Shown here one piece after another: positions 37,537 through 50,901 of a stretch of 64,000 bases of DNA. Under the pieces are notes generated by a model. The model was not told where the DNA came from. It saw only the letters and a program-made list of their open reading frames with translations, and searched no databases. Every line of letters begins with the position of its first letter. Positions within the stretch are counted from its first letter, which is position 1. The position numbers and the translations under genes were made by a program. The DNA comes from Diploscapter coronatus (lineage: Eukaryota; Nematoda; Chromadorea; Rhabditida; Rhabditidae). The stretch is from positions 40,377,249 to 40,441,248 of the forward strand of contig OZ038423.1 in the NCBI GenBank assembly GCA_964036155.1, written 5' to 3'.

Positions 37537-37790
37537 TTACGTTTGGAAGATGTTCTGTGGAACCTTCAAGATGTTGGACGGAAAGGCTCTACAGATCATG
37601 CCACTCAGAGTAGCTTTGCGAATTTCAGTCAATTCTCCTGAAGACTAATTTACTTTGTGTCAAATGAACCTTCCAGACCATCAGTAAGGCCTCGAACAGT
37701 TTGTTCAGGTGCGTTCTCATAGTAGAAACGATCTCCGACCTTCGTCGCCTTGAGCTGCTCAGCGATTATGAAAGCGGCGGTTGGACCGAC
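37537..37790 (-). pseudogene. Animal haem peroxidase, C-terminal remnant
   Basis: Two exons (37790-37679 and 37637-37537, with a 41-nt intron) join in phase into 70 residues up to a TAATAA stop. They match the extreme C-terminus of animal haem peroxidases: GPTAAFIIAEQ, VGDRFYYEN and GELTEIRKATLSGMIC. The family motifs are GPTFxCIIxxQF, GDRFWYEN and L-x-EIRKxxLxxxICxN. A full domain needs about 500 more residues, including the distal and proximal haem histidines. No such exon is visible upstream on this strand to 39.9 kb. A start codon is also missing. The likely reading is a truncated duplicate, although far-distant upstream exons cannot be excluded. The coding frame is intact, so the break is recent or the piece is used in some other way. 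Confidence 0.75.
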
Positions 37791-39864
37791 CTAAATGATC
37801 ATCAATCTCTCATAGACATTTTACATTCTTAACGGAATTCCATTGTTTCTGTAAGTTATCATTGATTGAAGACAGTCAAAAGTTAAACAATTACGTTGTT
37901 CGTCTTACTTCTTTCTTCATAACTCGCTCCTTCTTCAAAATTTAATGCCAATTTTGACCATGCTATCGACTTTATCGTGAATTGATGATCCTATTCTTCA
38001 TCGAAAAACGCCGATCGACTTACAATTGCTGTTGAAATTGCAATTCCAACATAAAATATGCTTCTAGTGCACAAGATTGAAGAGATAATCAATGGAAAAC
38101 CATATTCGATTTTTTAAATTTGCAGTTTGATCATTTTTACTCTAAATTCGAATAATTGATAACTGATACAGCATTATTATGTAACGATATAATATCCCGA
38201 TACAATAAGAGACAAGAAAATAAGCGTCAATTATCTTCAAATTTGAATGCCATTCAAAGTGGGCTCATAGAAAAAGACTGATTTTTCTAAGAAATAGTAT
38301 GCGGAGGCAAGATAGGAAAAGAAACTAGCCTATCCTACCTGCTCCTAAACCTATACTATTTCGTATGTACCGGTGTATCGGTGTAACTGCTTTTCTAAAT
38401 TGCCATATGTATGACTTTTCAATTGATGATAAGGCCGACATTACTAAATTGTGCATTTTCTTCGATAAATTTGTACTTATCAAGATTTCTGCAGATGTTT
38501 CGTTGAGTCCTTCAAAATAACAGCAGAAGCAACAACTGTTAATCAGAAGAGTTTCTCAAAGTCCATTCTTTTCGGTTTTTTTTTTTTTAATTTATTTAAA
38601 AATGTGCACAAGAGTTCCAAATAACGGTTTTAATGCCCTCCTATCGATTCACAAAATTTATTTTCTCTTCAAATTCAGGTTCAACAGAACACTTGCAACT
38701 ATTTTCGCTCCATTTTCTCTAAACAATCGTCTTCGCTTCTTCAACATTCAAGATCGACTTTCAAAATCAATGCAATTGTTAAACAGTTTCATGCACAAAT
38801 AAAATTCTTATCGTGAATGCACATTAATTAATGGAAATAATACATAAATAAAGAAAATATTAAGAAATAATTCTCAACAAAATCTTAGTGCTAAAAATTA
38901 AAATTGAGCACAAGTACAGGATGGTCCATAATTGTAGCAGTACCAACTGAAACGTCAGTATAGGATAAATTACGCGTTTTTCACTAACTTAGCCTAAAAA
39001 TAGAAAAAATATTATCTAAAATCTGATTCACAATTCTTAATCGGAAAAATCTTTACGAAACATAGTCTAATCAAGTCTGATATGGATAACAAAGAATAAA
39101 TGAGTGCCGCTATAATTATGGCACACCCTCAAGACCTAGACAATGTTCAGTCAAGCTGAAGAATTATAGGGGGGAGGGATACGAAAATGGTAATTGTACT
39201 ATGGAAAGCTGATAGGTAGATGGGTCACAAAGGAGCTCTGGCTAAAATAGTTAACGGAAGGAGGTTCGCAGGGAGGTTTTAGCTTAAGCCCTACCTAGGC
39301 CTGCCCATCCTGTACAATTTCAAAATGAAAAGGTACGAATTTGATAAATTAAAGAAAAAGATTTTCTATTAGATTCATATTGCCTAATCAATATTGATTC
39401 GCTTAAATTTGAACTACCGAGTTGATTGCAATCTTGCAAGCCTAATATCAAAGCATAGCATGATTCAATAAATTCAATGTGGGAAATATTAATCCATATA
39501 AAACTTATTTCATTTTTATCAGTCAAAATAAACCTGGGCAATTTGTATCCTCAATATTATCATTTGAGAAAGTACATTAATCATCTATTTATTTATTTTT
39601 GAGAACTCATGTTCTTGACCAACGAAACAATGGATGATCTTCACAAACAGCTTGCCAGGTGCCAGTTATAAGAAAAAACGAACAGTTGCTCTCGGACTAT
39701 GTAGGAGATAGGTGGAAGGGTTTAAATTGCGTGAATGTCTAGTTGGTCGCAGATCCTAACTTGAGTCCCTCTTCGCAGTGACCACAGAGTCAGCTCTTTT
39801 ATTAGATTACCGTTTTCCTAGTGTTACCTTTTTTCAATTTTAACATAATTTTGATATATTTCCA
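37791..39864. other. Intergenic, AT-rich, contains one MITE-like element
   Basis: No coding region I can support on either strand. It contains the inverted-repeat element at 38915-39131 and probably the promoter of insulin-degrading enzyme. Confidence 0.5.
38915..39131. repeat. Tc1/mariner-type MITE candidate
   Basis: The left end TACAGGATGGTCCATAATTG and the right end ATAATTATGGCACACCCTC are complementary with few mismatches over about 28 nt. Ends of the form CAGG-x-TG-x-CCATAATT are typical of Tc1/mariner-derived elements. The element is about 215 nt and has no coding capacity. Confidence 0.5.
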
Positions 39865-39901
39865 AATGAATTTTCACATTTCTCCCAACCTGTCAATTTT
39901 C

Positions 39902-39903
39902 AG
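39902..39903 (+). promoter_or_regulatory. IDE: Acceptor between two possible IDE start codons
   Basis: GTCAATTTTCAG at 39892-39903 is a strong nematode 3' splice site. No upstream coding exon is visible, so it is a candidate spliced-leader acceptor. Use of it removes the ATG at 39866 and leaves the ATG at 39965 as the first start. Confidence 0.5.
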
Positions 39904-39964
39904 GCCCCGATCGTCGGTTCTTCTCATTCGATCCTCCGCGCTGCGTTTCTCTACGTCGCCTGCA

Positions 39965-42900
39965 ATGAAGTCCAATTCGAATGTGATTTCGAAGCGTTTC
40001 GATTCCATTCTCAAATCCCAGGAGGATTCTCGAGAGGTAAAAATTCAAATTCTCTCAAAATAACTTGAGAGGATAAAATTCTGTAATTTTTTTCTGAAAG
40101 AAACCAAATTCATACCATAACTCTTGTTCTTTCAGTATCGAGGACTGGAATTATCGAACGGACTCAGAGTGTTTCTGGTGAGCGATCCGACCACCGACAA
40201 GTCGGCAGCCGCGATGGACGTCAACGTCGGTTCGTGTTATATCTATATTTATATCTTTGAAATATTTTCTTTTATTTTTGAATAAACAAATTTAGTTCTT
40301 TTTTAATTTGTATTTTTTAAAGAAAAAATAGTAACGTTCTAGTTGTTTTCCAGAAAAAAAAACTAAAAATCTTTATTTTTCGAATCAAATTTATAAAATA
40401 ATTTTGCAGGTCATCTGATGGATTCCTGGGACCTTCCTGGAACTGCTCATTTCGCAGAGCACATGCTTTTCCTCGGCACCGCGAAGTATCCAGAAGAGGA
40501 TGAGTATTTCAAGGTCAGGATTATTGTATTTTTTTATTTAAAAAAATAAGTAATTTTTCAATTTTCCAGTTCATCGCCTCGAATGCTGGAATGTCGAACG
40601 CGTTTACCGCCCCTGATCATACAAACTATCACTTCGATATCAAGCCCGATCAGTTGCAGGTATTTTTATTTTATAATTTTAATACAATTTTTCAAATACA
40701 TTTCAATTTGTTTCATCATTCTCACGAAATCTTTCGCCACTGATAAGATGAAATTTTGATATGCCTGGTTAAAAAATATTCGAAATTTCGGTATTTTTTC
40801 AGGGCGCGTTGGACCGATTCGTTCAGTTTTTCCTGACGCCTCAATTCACGGAAAGTGCCACCGAGCGGGAGGTCTGTGCTGTGGATTCGGAACACTCGAA
40901 CAACCTGAAAAATGACGAACGGAGGAACTTGCAAGTCGACAAGTTGGAAATTTGAAATTCTTTATCTTTCAAAGACTTCTACAATGGTCGAAAAATATGA
41001 TCTTCTCATCAAATTTTCATTTTTGCTGAATCATTTTCTGAAGCATACATTTCTTCATTACAGAGTTATTTAAAAAAAATATATTTTGCATAATATTTAT
41101 GATATGACAAGATTGAAAAGGAACTAGTAAATAAACTTTTTAGTTACAAAAATTAATTTTTTAGGCACATGTCAAAGCCTGATCACGATTATGGCAAATT
41201 CGGCACTGGCAACAAGAAAACACTAATGGAGGACGCGCGGACGAAGGGCATCGAACCGCGAGAGGCGCTGCTCGAGTTCCACAAACAGTGGTACAGCTCC
41301 AATATGTGAGTTATTTTCCCTCTATAGAAAAAAAACTATCGAGAATCTGCATAGTTCTATGCCTTGTTCACATTTAGGAATGTTCGAATAGAAGCTGTAT
41401 AGTTTTTTTATTTGAAGTCTCAATTGCCAAATAGATATAATCAAAATGCTATGGTATTGGAAATTTTCTGAAACTTACCTTTTATCCTTCCAGCATGTGC
41501 CTGTGCGTCGTGGGCAAGGAGAGTCTGGACGAATTGGAGAATTTGGTGACGTCACTGGACTTTGGCGCCATCGAGAACAAGAGCGTCGAGAGAAAGCAAT
41601 GGCTCGATCATCCATATCAGGGAGAGTCTCTCGGGAAAAGGATTGAGGTAGTTTTTTTCTTTTAAAATAACACAAACTGAATTTTCTGAAAGTCTCGTTT
41701 CATTTTAATTTTTCGGAATATAAAATGAAAAATAATTTTGGGGATAACAAGTTTTTTTCTTGTTTTTATTTTCTTTTTGTCATTCATAACGATCAAAAAA
41801 CTAGAAATTTGATCAAATGTTCTCTTTCTTGAGTTTTGAAGGAAATACGGTTCAATTTTATTCGAAAGAAGAAATGGTTTCAGGTCGTCCCGGTGAAAGA
41901 TACGAAATCATTGAAGCTTGTCTTCCCGATGCCCGATTTGATCATGGAATACAAATCGCAGCCCGCGCGTTATTTATGTAAGTTTTCTTTATTTTCCCAG
42001 TCTAATTCATTTTATCATTAGTTATTTTGAGATGCAATGCCAATATTAATCCAAATCTTTAATTTAGAAGGGATTAATTTTCATAATTTCACTATGCGAA
42101 AAAGTAAAGAAAAAACTCTAAAATTTAAAATTTCGAAATTTCAGCCCATCTGATCGGTCACGAGGCGAAGGGCTCTCTGCCGTCAGAATTGAAGCGTCGC
42201 GGGTGGGTGTCCTCCCTGTCTTCGGGCCACCATAGTCCTGCTAGTGGATTTGGCGTCTTTGAAATCAAGGTCGATCTCAGTCCAGGTCAGAATCTTACTT
42301 TTTAAGATGTTTCAAAAATTCTTTTATAGAATTTTACTTTCTAGTTATTTTAGTGATTGCGTGTTTCTTTCGACAAAAATATACCTTTCAATCTTTTTCC
42401 AATTTTTATCAAAGGTCTATTAATATGAGCATGCTATCCTGTTGATTTAAGGTTAATTAATCCTGACATTAATTAGGCTAATTGAAAATAACTATCGCGA
42501 TGATTACCCAATTAATTTCAGAGGGTCTGGAGCATACAGAGGAAATCGTGGCCCTTATCTTCGCGTACATTGGAATGCTGAGGAAAGTGGGTGTGCAGCG
42601 GTGGATTCACGACGAACTGCAACTGAAATCCGCGATCCAATTCAGGTTTCAGGTAAAATTAAAAGGACTTATACATACATATAAATGCAGATACGAGAAA
42701 CCGTAATTTTAACATCCTTATTGAAAAGCTTTGTTAAAATTTGAACCCTGTCATAGAATTTATTTTAGTTGACTTTTTGTAGGTTTATGCCAAAACAAGA
42801 CCAACGAAAATATTTCTCCTATATCACGATTTCTTGAAACATTTGAAAGTTATTGATGAAATTGGTGAAAAAAGTAATTAACTTATGAATATTCGAGTAA

Positions 42901-45900
42901 CACTGAAATTACAGTATATCTCCCACCAAATTGTATAAAAGTTTCTGAAACCTATTCAGAAATCATTACCCCTGAATTTTCAGGACAAACAAGCACCCCT
43001 GAACCTTGCCCAGACTGTTGCAGAAGAGCTGCAGTACATTCCGATGAATGACATCCTCTCTTCCCGATATCTCATCGAGGAGTTCAAGCCGGGTAGGTTT
43101 TTGATTTTTTAAATTTCAAATTTTACAAATCAATTGCCTTGGAACATTAGTTTGTGAAGTTCACGAGCTTTCTTGTAAACTTTTGAAACTTTTCTTAATT
43201 TGAAAGCTATTATATCCATATATCCATTGTCTTGCGAAATATTTGTTGAGAAACATTTTTTACAGATTTTTGAACTTATGAAAAAGATTTAGATCGCATC
43301 ACTGAACTGCTGAACATGCTGACTCCTCAGAATTTCTACTATCGCGTGGTGGCGCAGAAGTTCGCTGGGCAGGTATGAACAAATTTTTAAACACTTCAGA
43401 AAATTTTTATTGAAGAAATACTATTTTCCAGGAAGGCAATACTCACGAGCCAGTGTACAGTACTGAAATGAATATCTCCAAAATCGAGGACAGTTCGATC
43501 GCAAAGTTCCAAGAGGCCATGGAAAACGATCATCCCTCGTTCCATCTGCCAGAAAAAAACATATTCATCGCGACGAAGTTCGATCTCAAACCGAGGGAGG
43601 AAAAGAATAGGTTGGAATGTTTTCCTTCAATTTCCAGCAAGATATTTTCTCGATTTTTCTAAACCTGTTACGTTGTGACATTCTTATAAGGTAAAAGAGT
43701 ACTCGAATGAAAGATGTTTAACTTAAAATAGTACGTTTCAACGAAACGGGCAATAATTCTGATTTACTTAAACATAACACTTTTCTTTGAAATCGACCCT
43801 TATCAAAAATTTCTAAAGTCAGGTTTTGCAGCCCCATCCCCGAACTGCTGTGCGACACGGATTACCTGCGTCTGTGGTTTCTGCAGGACGACGAGTACAA
43901 ACTGCCGAAGGCCGTCACCAAGATCTCTATCACCACGCCCATGGTCGCGCACGATCCCAAGAACGCACTTCTCTCCAACCTCTGGATTTTGTGCTTTACG
44001 GTAAATTACACAACTGAAATATGTCTCACAAAAGTAGTTATCGATAGAAACTTGTCAACAATATTCCGCTGATGATATGGAATTGCATTTCATTAGAAAA
44101 TCTTTGAAATATCTCAACAATTTCAAATGTTTATATTTCGCAAGAAATGAAGATCATTGTAATTTGATGGATTCTCATATTTTTGAGATATTAAGAAAAA
44201 TCGATTTTTAAAGATTACTGTAATTTCAGGATAATTTGGCAGAAGACACGTACAATGCAAAGCTGGCGGGTTTGAGGCAGTCGATTTCGATGAACCAATT
44301 TGGCACCCTAATCGAAGTAGATAGTTGAAAAGAAAATCTATATTGTAGTCATAATTACGAGATAGGCTAACAGTCATAAAACATCTTATTGCTAAAATCA
44401 AAAATGATTTAGGTGAACGGCTACGACGAGAATATGCCCGAGTTCACCAAGTTCCTCGCCAATCGAATTACCAACTACAAAATTGGTAATTTTTTAACAA
44501 TTTTGATAGACTTCAGATTTTTGGGATATAATTAATTTTCGCAACGATTAATTTAGAGTATTCATTAGTTGGGGAAAATATTCAACAGAAATGGTATCTA
44601 AAATCGTTTGAAGTTTCAAAAAATTTGAAACACTTTCAATTCTGATTTATTATTAGTGTGAAACGAACTTCTATGTTTAATATCAACATTCTCTAAATGT
44701 CAACTATGCTTCAAATTTGTTTAAGATCAAATATTGAAGTGCCCAATTGATATTACGTCATTTGTTTGCAAAAACAATATTTCCAAATATTATTTTTCCA
44801 GACCGTGTTCGCTTCGACGTCATGTTTGAAATGTTGAAGCGCGCTCTGCAAAACCACGCCCACAATCAGCCCTACGAACTTTCTCAGCATTATCTTCGTT
44901 TGCTTATCGACGATAAGTACTGGAGCAAGGAACAGTTGTTGGCAGTTTGTGAGGGTAAGAAATTGTTTCAAGTTTTGTTCTATTATTTTTTAAAGATTTT
45001 ATTTAATTATTTTTCAAGGAATCACCCCCGAAGAGGTCGAAAAGTTCGGTAACGAAATGTTCAAGGCCTTCCACATGGAAATGCTTGTACATGGCAATGT
45101 CACGAAAGAGGTAGGCAATATCTTATTTTTTAAATCTTCCCCGACAGTAATTGGATTAAAATTTTTCATCGTCATTTGGATTTGTAATATTTTGAAAAAT
45201 GGAATTATTTGAGTCTTACATATATTCAAAACGATAAGCGAGACAGACCGATTATTTATTTAGTATATTATTTTTATCTGGGCTTTCCCTGAATCATAAC
45301 GAAAATTTTTAGAGTTCAAATTATAAAAGACCTCAGATCGGTCAATCGTTCATTTCAGCATTTTCTGAAACATAAACCATTTATTGCCTTTTAATTCCAG
45401 GAGGCCCACAACTTGGCTGCCGATGTTGCATCGATTCTGAAGTCGGCAAATAAGAACACTGTTCGACCTCTGTTCAGGAACGAGTTCCAACCTGCCAGGG
45501 ATGTTGCACTTTCCAACGGTAGAGACGACTTCCAAGAAGAAATATTCTAATGTTTACCTTCAGGGGATGAATTCATCTACCGTCACTATCAAAACACTCA
45601 CAATGTCGGTTGCGTGGATATGATTTATCAGTTCGGGATTCAGGTCAGAATTTAAAATATCTTTTGTTAATTTCAATCTCTTACTAATCTTAATTGCGTT
45701 TCGAAAAGAGCTATATAAATTATAAATATTGAAGATGAACTAGATGTAATTTAACTTGAAACATATTTAAATTTTTAGAACATACACGAAAACACTCTAG
45801 CTAAATTTATGGTGCAGCTGATGAAACAAACTGCGTTCAATACGCTTCGCACAAATGAGCAACTCGGTAAAGCTTTCATTTTAATTTCGACCAAATTCTT

Positions 45901-47458
45901 CACTATTCTAATTATCTCGTATTTTGAAAGTAATGTTTTAAATTCAGCCTTTTCAAAAATTTCACATTAAAAACTATTGATTTTTCAGGCTACATCATTT
46001 GGACGAGTTCCCGCATGCACAACGGCACTCTGGGGTTGGATGTGATTGTTCAAGGCCCCAAAGATCCCGACCACGTTCTGAGCAGAATCGAGAACTTCAT
46101 CGAGACTTTCCAGGTAAATATAGACTTCGAGATTTTCCATATCTCGCTCTAAATTATAGTTCGAAGATTATTTTTGGGATAGGATTGTCGGATTCTAATA
46201 ATTTCATGTTTTAAAGCTTTTATATCATGCCACAAAGGCCTCATCTATTATTTTTACTATTCCATATCATCTCATTGCTATTTTATTCACTACAATATAT
46301 TTTTTACAGTATTCTAAAAATCTAAAAGAAAAGGAAAACGTTATAATTTTAGGCCAAACTCAAATCTATGGGTGAAGCCGAATTCAACGAGCACAAAGAA
46401 GCCCTGATTTGCTGTCTTTTGGAGAAACCGAAGACTTTGAATACAAGGAACGACCGCATCTGGAATGAAATCGACTGTCAGCAGTATGATTTTGAAAGGA
46501 GTAAGGATTTTTTATTTTTTTTTATTTTACTTAAACTATTTAAGTTTTCAAACCTTTAAAGGATAAAAATGATATTTTTATAAGAAAATGAATTTTTCCA
46601 TTTGTTTTCTTATTTTGACGATAAAAATATGATACTCCATTAGGAAAAAAATTGTTTGTATTCTGATTCTCAAATTTATTTTTTGAAAAATCAAAATTTA
46701 TTAATTTTCAGACGAAGATGAAGCGGCCTTCCTGAAGACGATCACCAAGGACCAAGTGCTGGACTACTACAACCGGAAACTCGTCAAGGGTGCTCAGGAA
46801 AGACGGGTCGTCGCTTGTTTGGTGAGTTTTCTTCTTTCGTGATAAGTACTTTTCGGGAAGACCAAAATTTTAATAAAGATGGTTTTGCTTTTGGATAAGC
46901 AATGAATAATCCGAATTTCCGCTATTTGGTATTCCCCCAAAAATAGACTTGACCCCTTTTGATCGATTTTTGTTATTTTAAATAATTTTCAGGTACATCC
47001 CAAGGGCAACGATGAATCTATGACGAGAAGGAAGCGAGAAGCGAAAGAGGAGAACTGTCATTCGAGACAGGTAGTTGTTAATTTTTAAAATATTGCGTCC
47101 CAAAGCAGTTCGAATCAGATCAAATGTAAACATTTGATAAACGAAATTTCCAAATATATGTTTTCCAACTGAGTTTACTATTTCTTGTCCAAATCATAAT
47201 GGCAGTTTCGAATTGTTAGCATTTTGAACTCAACAATTTTGACACTTAGGAATTTTCTTTCAATAATTTGTTTTTAATTTGCAGGAAGTTGAAAACGTGG
47301 AGGATCTGCGTTCGATGTTGCCGCTGTTCGGTCGACCGAAGCCGAAAATCCAGCTGCGAAAAATCGGCGCCGACATCTTTTGCAAGGGCGACAAGTGCGA
47401 ACAAAATGCAAATCTAGAGAGCAAAGAGGCGGAAAACGATGTCAGGGCCAAGTATTGA
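39965..47458 (+). CDS. IDE: Insulin-degrading enzyme (insulysin, M16 metallopeptidase)
   Basis: A zinc endopeptidase that encloses small amyloidogenic peptides (insulin, amyloid beta) in a clam-shell chamber. Exons: 39965-40036, 40136-40229, 40410-40513, 40570-40659, 40803-40942, 41165-41305, 41494-41647, 41884-41977, 42145-42285, 42522-42652, 42984-43092, 43293-43372, 43432-43610, 43832-44000, 44230-44316, 44413-44485, 44802-44954, 45019-45110, 45401-45518, 45564-45643, 45779-45866, 45989-46113, 46353-46500, 46712-46821, 46993-47070, 47285-47458. They give 1,007 residues; human IDE has 1,019. The inverted zinc motif H69-F-A-E-H73 is intact, with the third ligand E150 in AVDSEH exactly 77 residues on, as in human. 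Conserved blocks include [29 protein letters not shown] and [12 protein letters not shown]. The C-terminal 70 residues are basic and diverged. An upstream in-frame ATG (39866) may add a mitochondrial leader (see findings). Confidence 0.95.
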
Positions 47459-48828
47459 GGTAGTTTTTCATTCATTTTTATTCGATTGTTTTTTTTTCTT
47501 CTAAAGATCATTTGATCATTGAAGGTCAATATTGATGTTGTAATTCTTTTCATTAGGTAGGATATTTTTTCCTAATAATATCATCTCTGACCAGTTTTAA
47601 ACATGAAATATTTTGAAGAACAGCAAAATGTTCGTTGAAAATAGCATTGAACAAGGCCACATAATGCTGCTATTCTTGAGTTTTTCATGGCTATTGTCCA
47701 GATTTTTCATATTCAACGAAAATCGATTAATTTTGTTTCGAAAAATTCAGATTTTCAAATAATAGTCTCTCTGGAACGGAAAATTGAAAGCTTTGCGATA
47801 AGAAAATTCCAGTCTGGAAAAATTATTCTGGCCGGAATTGGATAGTCTTTGGCTCCAAGGCTATGTTTAAATTAAACATTTTAGGAGTGCAATATTTTCT
47901 ATCTTCTTCCAAATATAAGTCCATCTCAATTCTGAAGTGTAATTCTAGCATTAACATTATCAAAATCCTACTTTATAATGTTCTTTAAACATGAAAAAAC
48001 ATTCTGATTTTATTTGCTTTTTATTGAAATTCTAGGGCTCCTTATCTGAGATTTAGCATATCTTTATACGAAATATTTGTTAACTTAGATTTCAAGAACG
48101 TATTATGGAAAATTTTTGTAATTCAATCGAGGAATACGATCCACAAACGAATAAATGGCGTGAAGTCGGAAAAATAGAATAAAATAAAGCTTGATTATAA
48201 TAATCTCAGATTTCGTATAAAAATTTTATTCAATAAATGTGAAATAATAATAATTTAATTTCAATAAGCATGATACAAGCAACTCTCGAAGACATTCAGA
48301 ATTAACGAGGGAAAATTGTAACTCAAATAAATATTTCTTCAAATGAAAACTTGCTACTCTCATCCTCTTGAGCATATTTCATTTGAATGTGAGACGACAT
48401 TTTGATGACATCCGAAATTCAACAAATCGCTGTCCAACCAATTAAAATATTCGTTCGCTTGATTCATTTTAATCGTATAAATTGCGAGAATCAGGGATTA
48501 AAAGTTTGGACCTGATCTGGTTTTTCAGGTCCAGACCGGCATTTGAGTCAAACTTTTAATTTCTGGCGAGAATGATACATTTCTTAAAAAAAAATAAATA
48601 ATTCTTATTATTGTTAAGGCCTGTTCATACTTAGTTGCATTGCAGCTAAGTATGAACGGGCCCTAAAATTATATCTTATCCTCATTCACTACGATAGAGA
48701 TGTGTTTATGCATATTTTTAGTGTCATAATTTATTCCCTTCCAATTATTTCTTTCCTAACAAGTAGATGTCATTGTTGAAACTTGGTTAGTTGCTTTCCT
48801 GCCAACTCTTTCGGGTGAAATATCCAAT
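47459..48828. other. Intergenic between IDE and the first receptor
   Basis: Holds the IDE 3' flank (AATAAA near 48177), the short inverted repeat at 48615-48664, and the receptor 3' UTR. The minus-strand AATAAA is read as TTTATT at about 48730. No coding signal. Confidence 0.5.
48615..48664. repeat. Internally deleted copy of a MITE
   Basis: Two arms (AGGCCTGTTCATACTTAG and CTAAGTATGAACGGGCCCT) face each other across a few bases. The same ends flank a 141-nt element at 55003-55143 in the paralogous segment, so this copy looks internally deleted. Confidence 0.65.
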
Positions 48829-50085
48829 TCAGCTACTGTCATGTTGCTTCCGGAATTTCGCTGCTGATTCGCATTCCTACAGAATACCGATTCTTGAATC
48901 TAAATATCTCATGATCTTTCACGAGGATTAGCTCTATTATTTATTACTATTCGAAGACTGGCTTTAGCTTATTATTTTAATTTAAAATTGTGCTTTAGAT
49001 AACAACTTGCAGACTACAAGATATTATGACAGAAGGCATAGGAAGAATATGTAGTGTAAGATAGGATATTGTATTCTGCTTTTCACTACACAGCATTTAG
49101 CCTATGTCTCATGTCATTTATGATACGGTCTGCAAATTGCCGCTTTGAAGATTTATGAATTCACATTTACAAAGACATTTAATTTGAAGCCAGACTAATC
49201 CTTATATAAATGATAGTAAGCTTACTCTCTGATTTCCGAATGCGTAAAATGCCCATTTTGCCTGATTCAGGATCGAAACGACTATTGTCATTGTCTTGAC
49301 ATATCCTGTCTCTCTGAATTTATAACTCATGTTTTAGATTTGATAACTGTTGGCACTTTTTGCAATAATTTAAATTCAATTGATAGGTCTAATCAAGTGG
49401 AAGACTTTTGAAACTTACTTAGCAACAAAATAAAGACTAACCCTGAAAGAAAGTTGAAATTGTATGAAGCGAAGATAAATAGAAAATTGAGAACGAAGAA
49501 ATCAATCGCCAGCTGAAATTCCTTGTTCAACTTCGGACAGCCTCCCTAAATTAACTTTTTTTAATTTAATAAATTTATAAACCTTATTCTTGTTTGATCA
49601 ATTCATGAACATACAAGAAATCATTTAGGATATAGGATTCGTCTCAGCTCAAAACCCACCCGCGGGTAAATTGCTTTTTCACTCCTCCCGCCAAGAAAAA
49701 ATTATCCGCGGGTAATTTTCACTAAAACTCACGAATATTCGTGGGTAAGTTTTGAACTGAAGTGCAAATCGTGAATTCTCAGACCAATGAAAAAATTTAT
49801 TAAGTTTTGTATTTTTGTCATGTTTGAACGACTAAAATTTATAATAAAAAAATAACCGACCTTAGTAAATTTTGATTTGACAAAGAACTTTTCGTTCTTT
49901 TTTCTCAACTGATAAAGTTTAATCACGATCAAGAAATCTGTTATAATCAGGAAGATAATACATCCACTCTAAATTTATAATTATTTAATTGAACTTTGAA
50001 GGAAATATACCTGCAATACGATGTTTGCGTTCGAGTAAATTTTACTAGCCGGTTTACTGAAATCGTAGTACCAATAATTCCCATC
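48615..50085. repeat. Segmental repeat, copy A (paired with 55003-56565)
   Basis: From the MITE end leftmost here to the middle of receptor exon 2, the sequence is nearly identical by eye to 55003-56565, introns and 3' flank included. Beyond about 50085 (and 56565) the two copies diverge sharply while still encoding related protein. The apparent boundaries are estimates. Confidence 0.8.
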
Positions 50086-50901
50086 TATATAATACTTATA
50101 CAGGCAGCATGAAGTCATTAACGGGATTGTTGCTCCGACTGCTACTAATGTAACTAGGGATAGCGAATACAGAGTGGATTTTAAATTGATTTGGGAGAAA
50201 AAAGTCGGGTAACAGATGGCAGATAAGTGGAAGAATGAGAACGTTGGTAAACCGATCAATTCCATGAACCAGCGCATTACTTGAAAGAAGATCACCAGGA
50301 GTTGTCCTTGCTGGCCTAGATGTATTTTATTTGTAGTTTTAGATATGTTGCGCAATTAATTATTACAGAATAAATTTATATCGAAGGTTGGCTGAAAGTT
50401 TTTCCCTTCAAAAAGGCGGACAGAATGAAGAAAATTGAACAACTTTTCCCTCAACCATTTACAGTGGCGGACAAAAGCTTCGGCACATGCATAATTTTCA
50501 AATCAGGCTTTCACCGAGTTATTTTGAATCGGTTCGGGTGAAACTTGTCATGCAATTTCAAATCAATATTTTCTATAAATATTCAAGGTTCCAGTCGGAT
50601 CGGTTCAGTTTAATCCTATAAACTATCAATTCTAAGATGACTCTTTTATTATAGTTTTTTTAGTCTACCATTTCATAAACTTACTGAAAATGGACTCTTT
50701 TGCATAGTAGCTTGGCACATTATGTATTGTAGATATGACTTGGGAACTGATATTCCAGAGAAGCAGTACAGCGACATAAATGAGGATGCAACTGTTTGTG
50801 AAGTTCCTCGTCATGCAGATTGCCAATAGGGCTAGGAGATTTATAATGATAATTGCCAGAGTCTGACACAGCTCCAAAATCATTTGAAAATCTGCATCCA
50901 T
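48829..50901 (-). CDS. Nematode seven-helix chemoreceptor-like protein, copy A
   Basis: Exons in transcript order: 50901-50685, 50315-50011, 49968-49861, 49545-49442, 49313-49226, 48876-48829, giving 289 residues, the usual size for nematode serpentine receptors. Seven hydrophobic stretches are visible, including TLAIIIINLLALLAI, CILIYVAVLLLW, SLVTLVAVGATIPL, IIFLIITDFLIVI, LAIDFFVLNFLFIF and TMTIVVSILNQAKWAFYAF. The third helix is followed by FSFFHLSAICYP in the place of a DRY-like motif. KKNEKFFVKSKFTK forms a basic third inner loop. A chemosensory G-protein-coupled receptor is inferred; the lineage-specific class (srx-like or other) is not assignable by eye. The last exon is short and its frame is the phase-0 one ending ECESAAKFRKQHDSS. 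A phase-2 alternative would give a longer tail. Confidence 0.8.
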
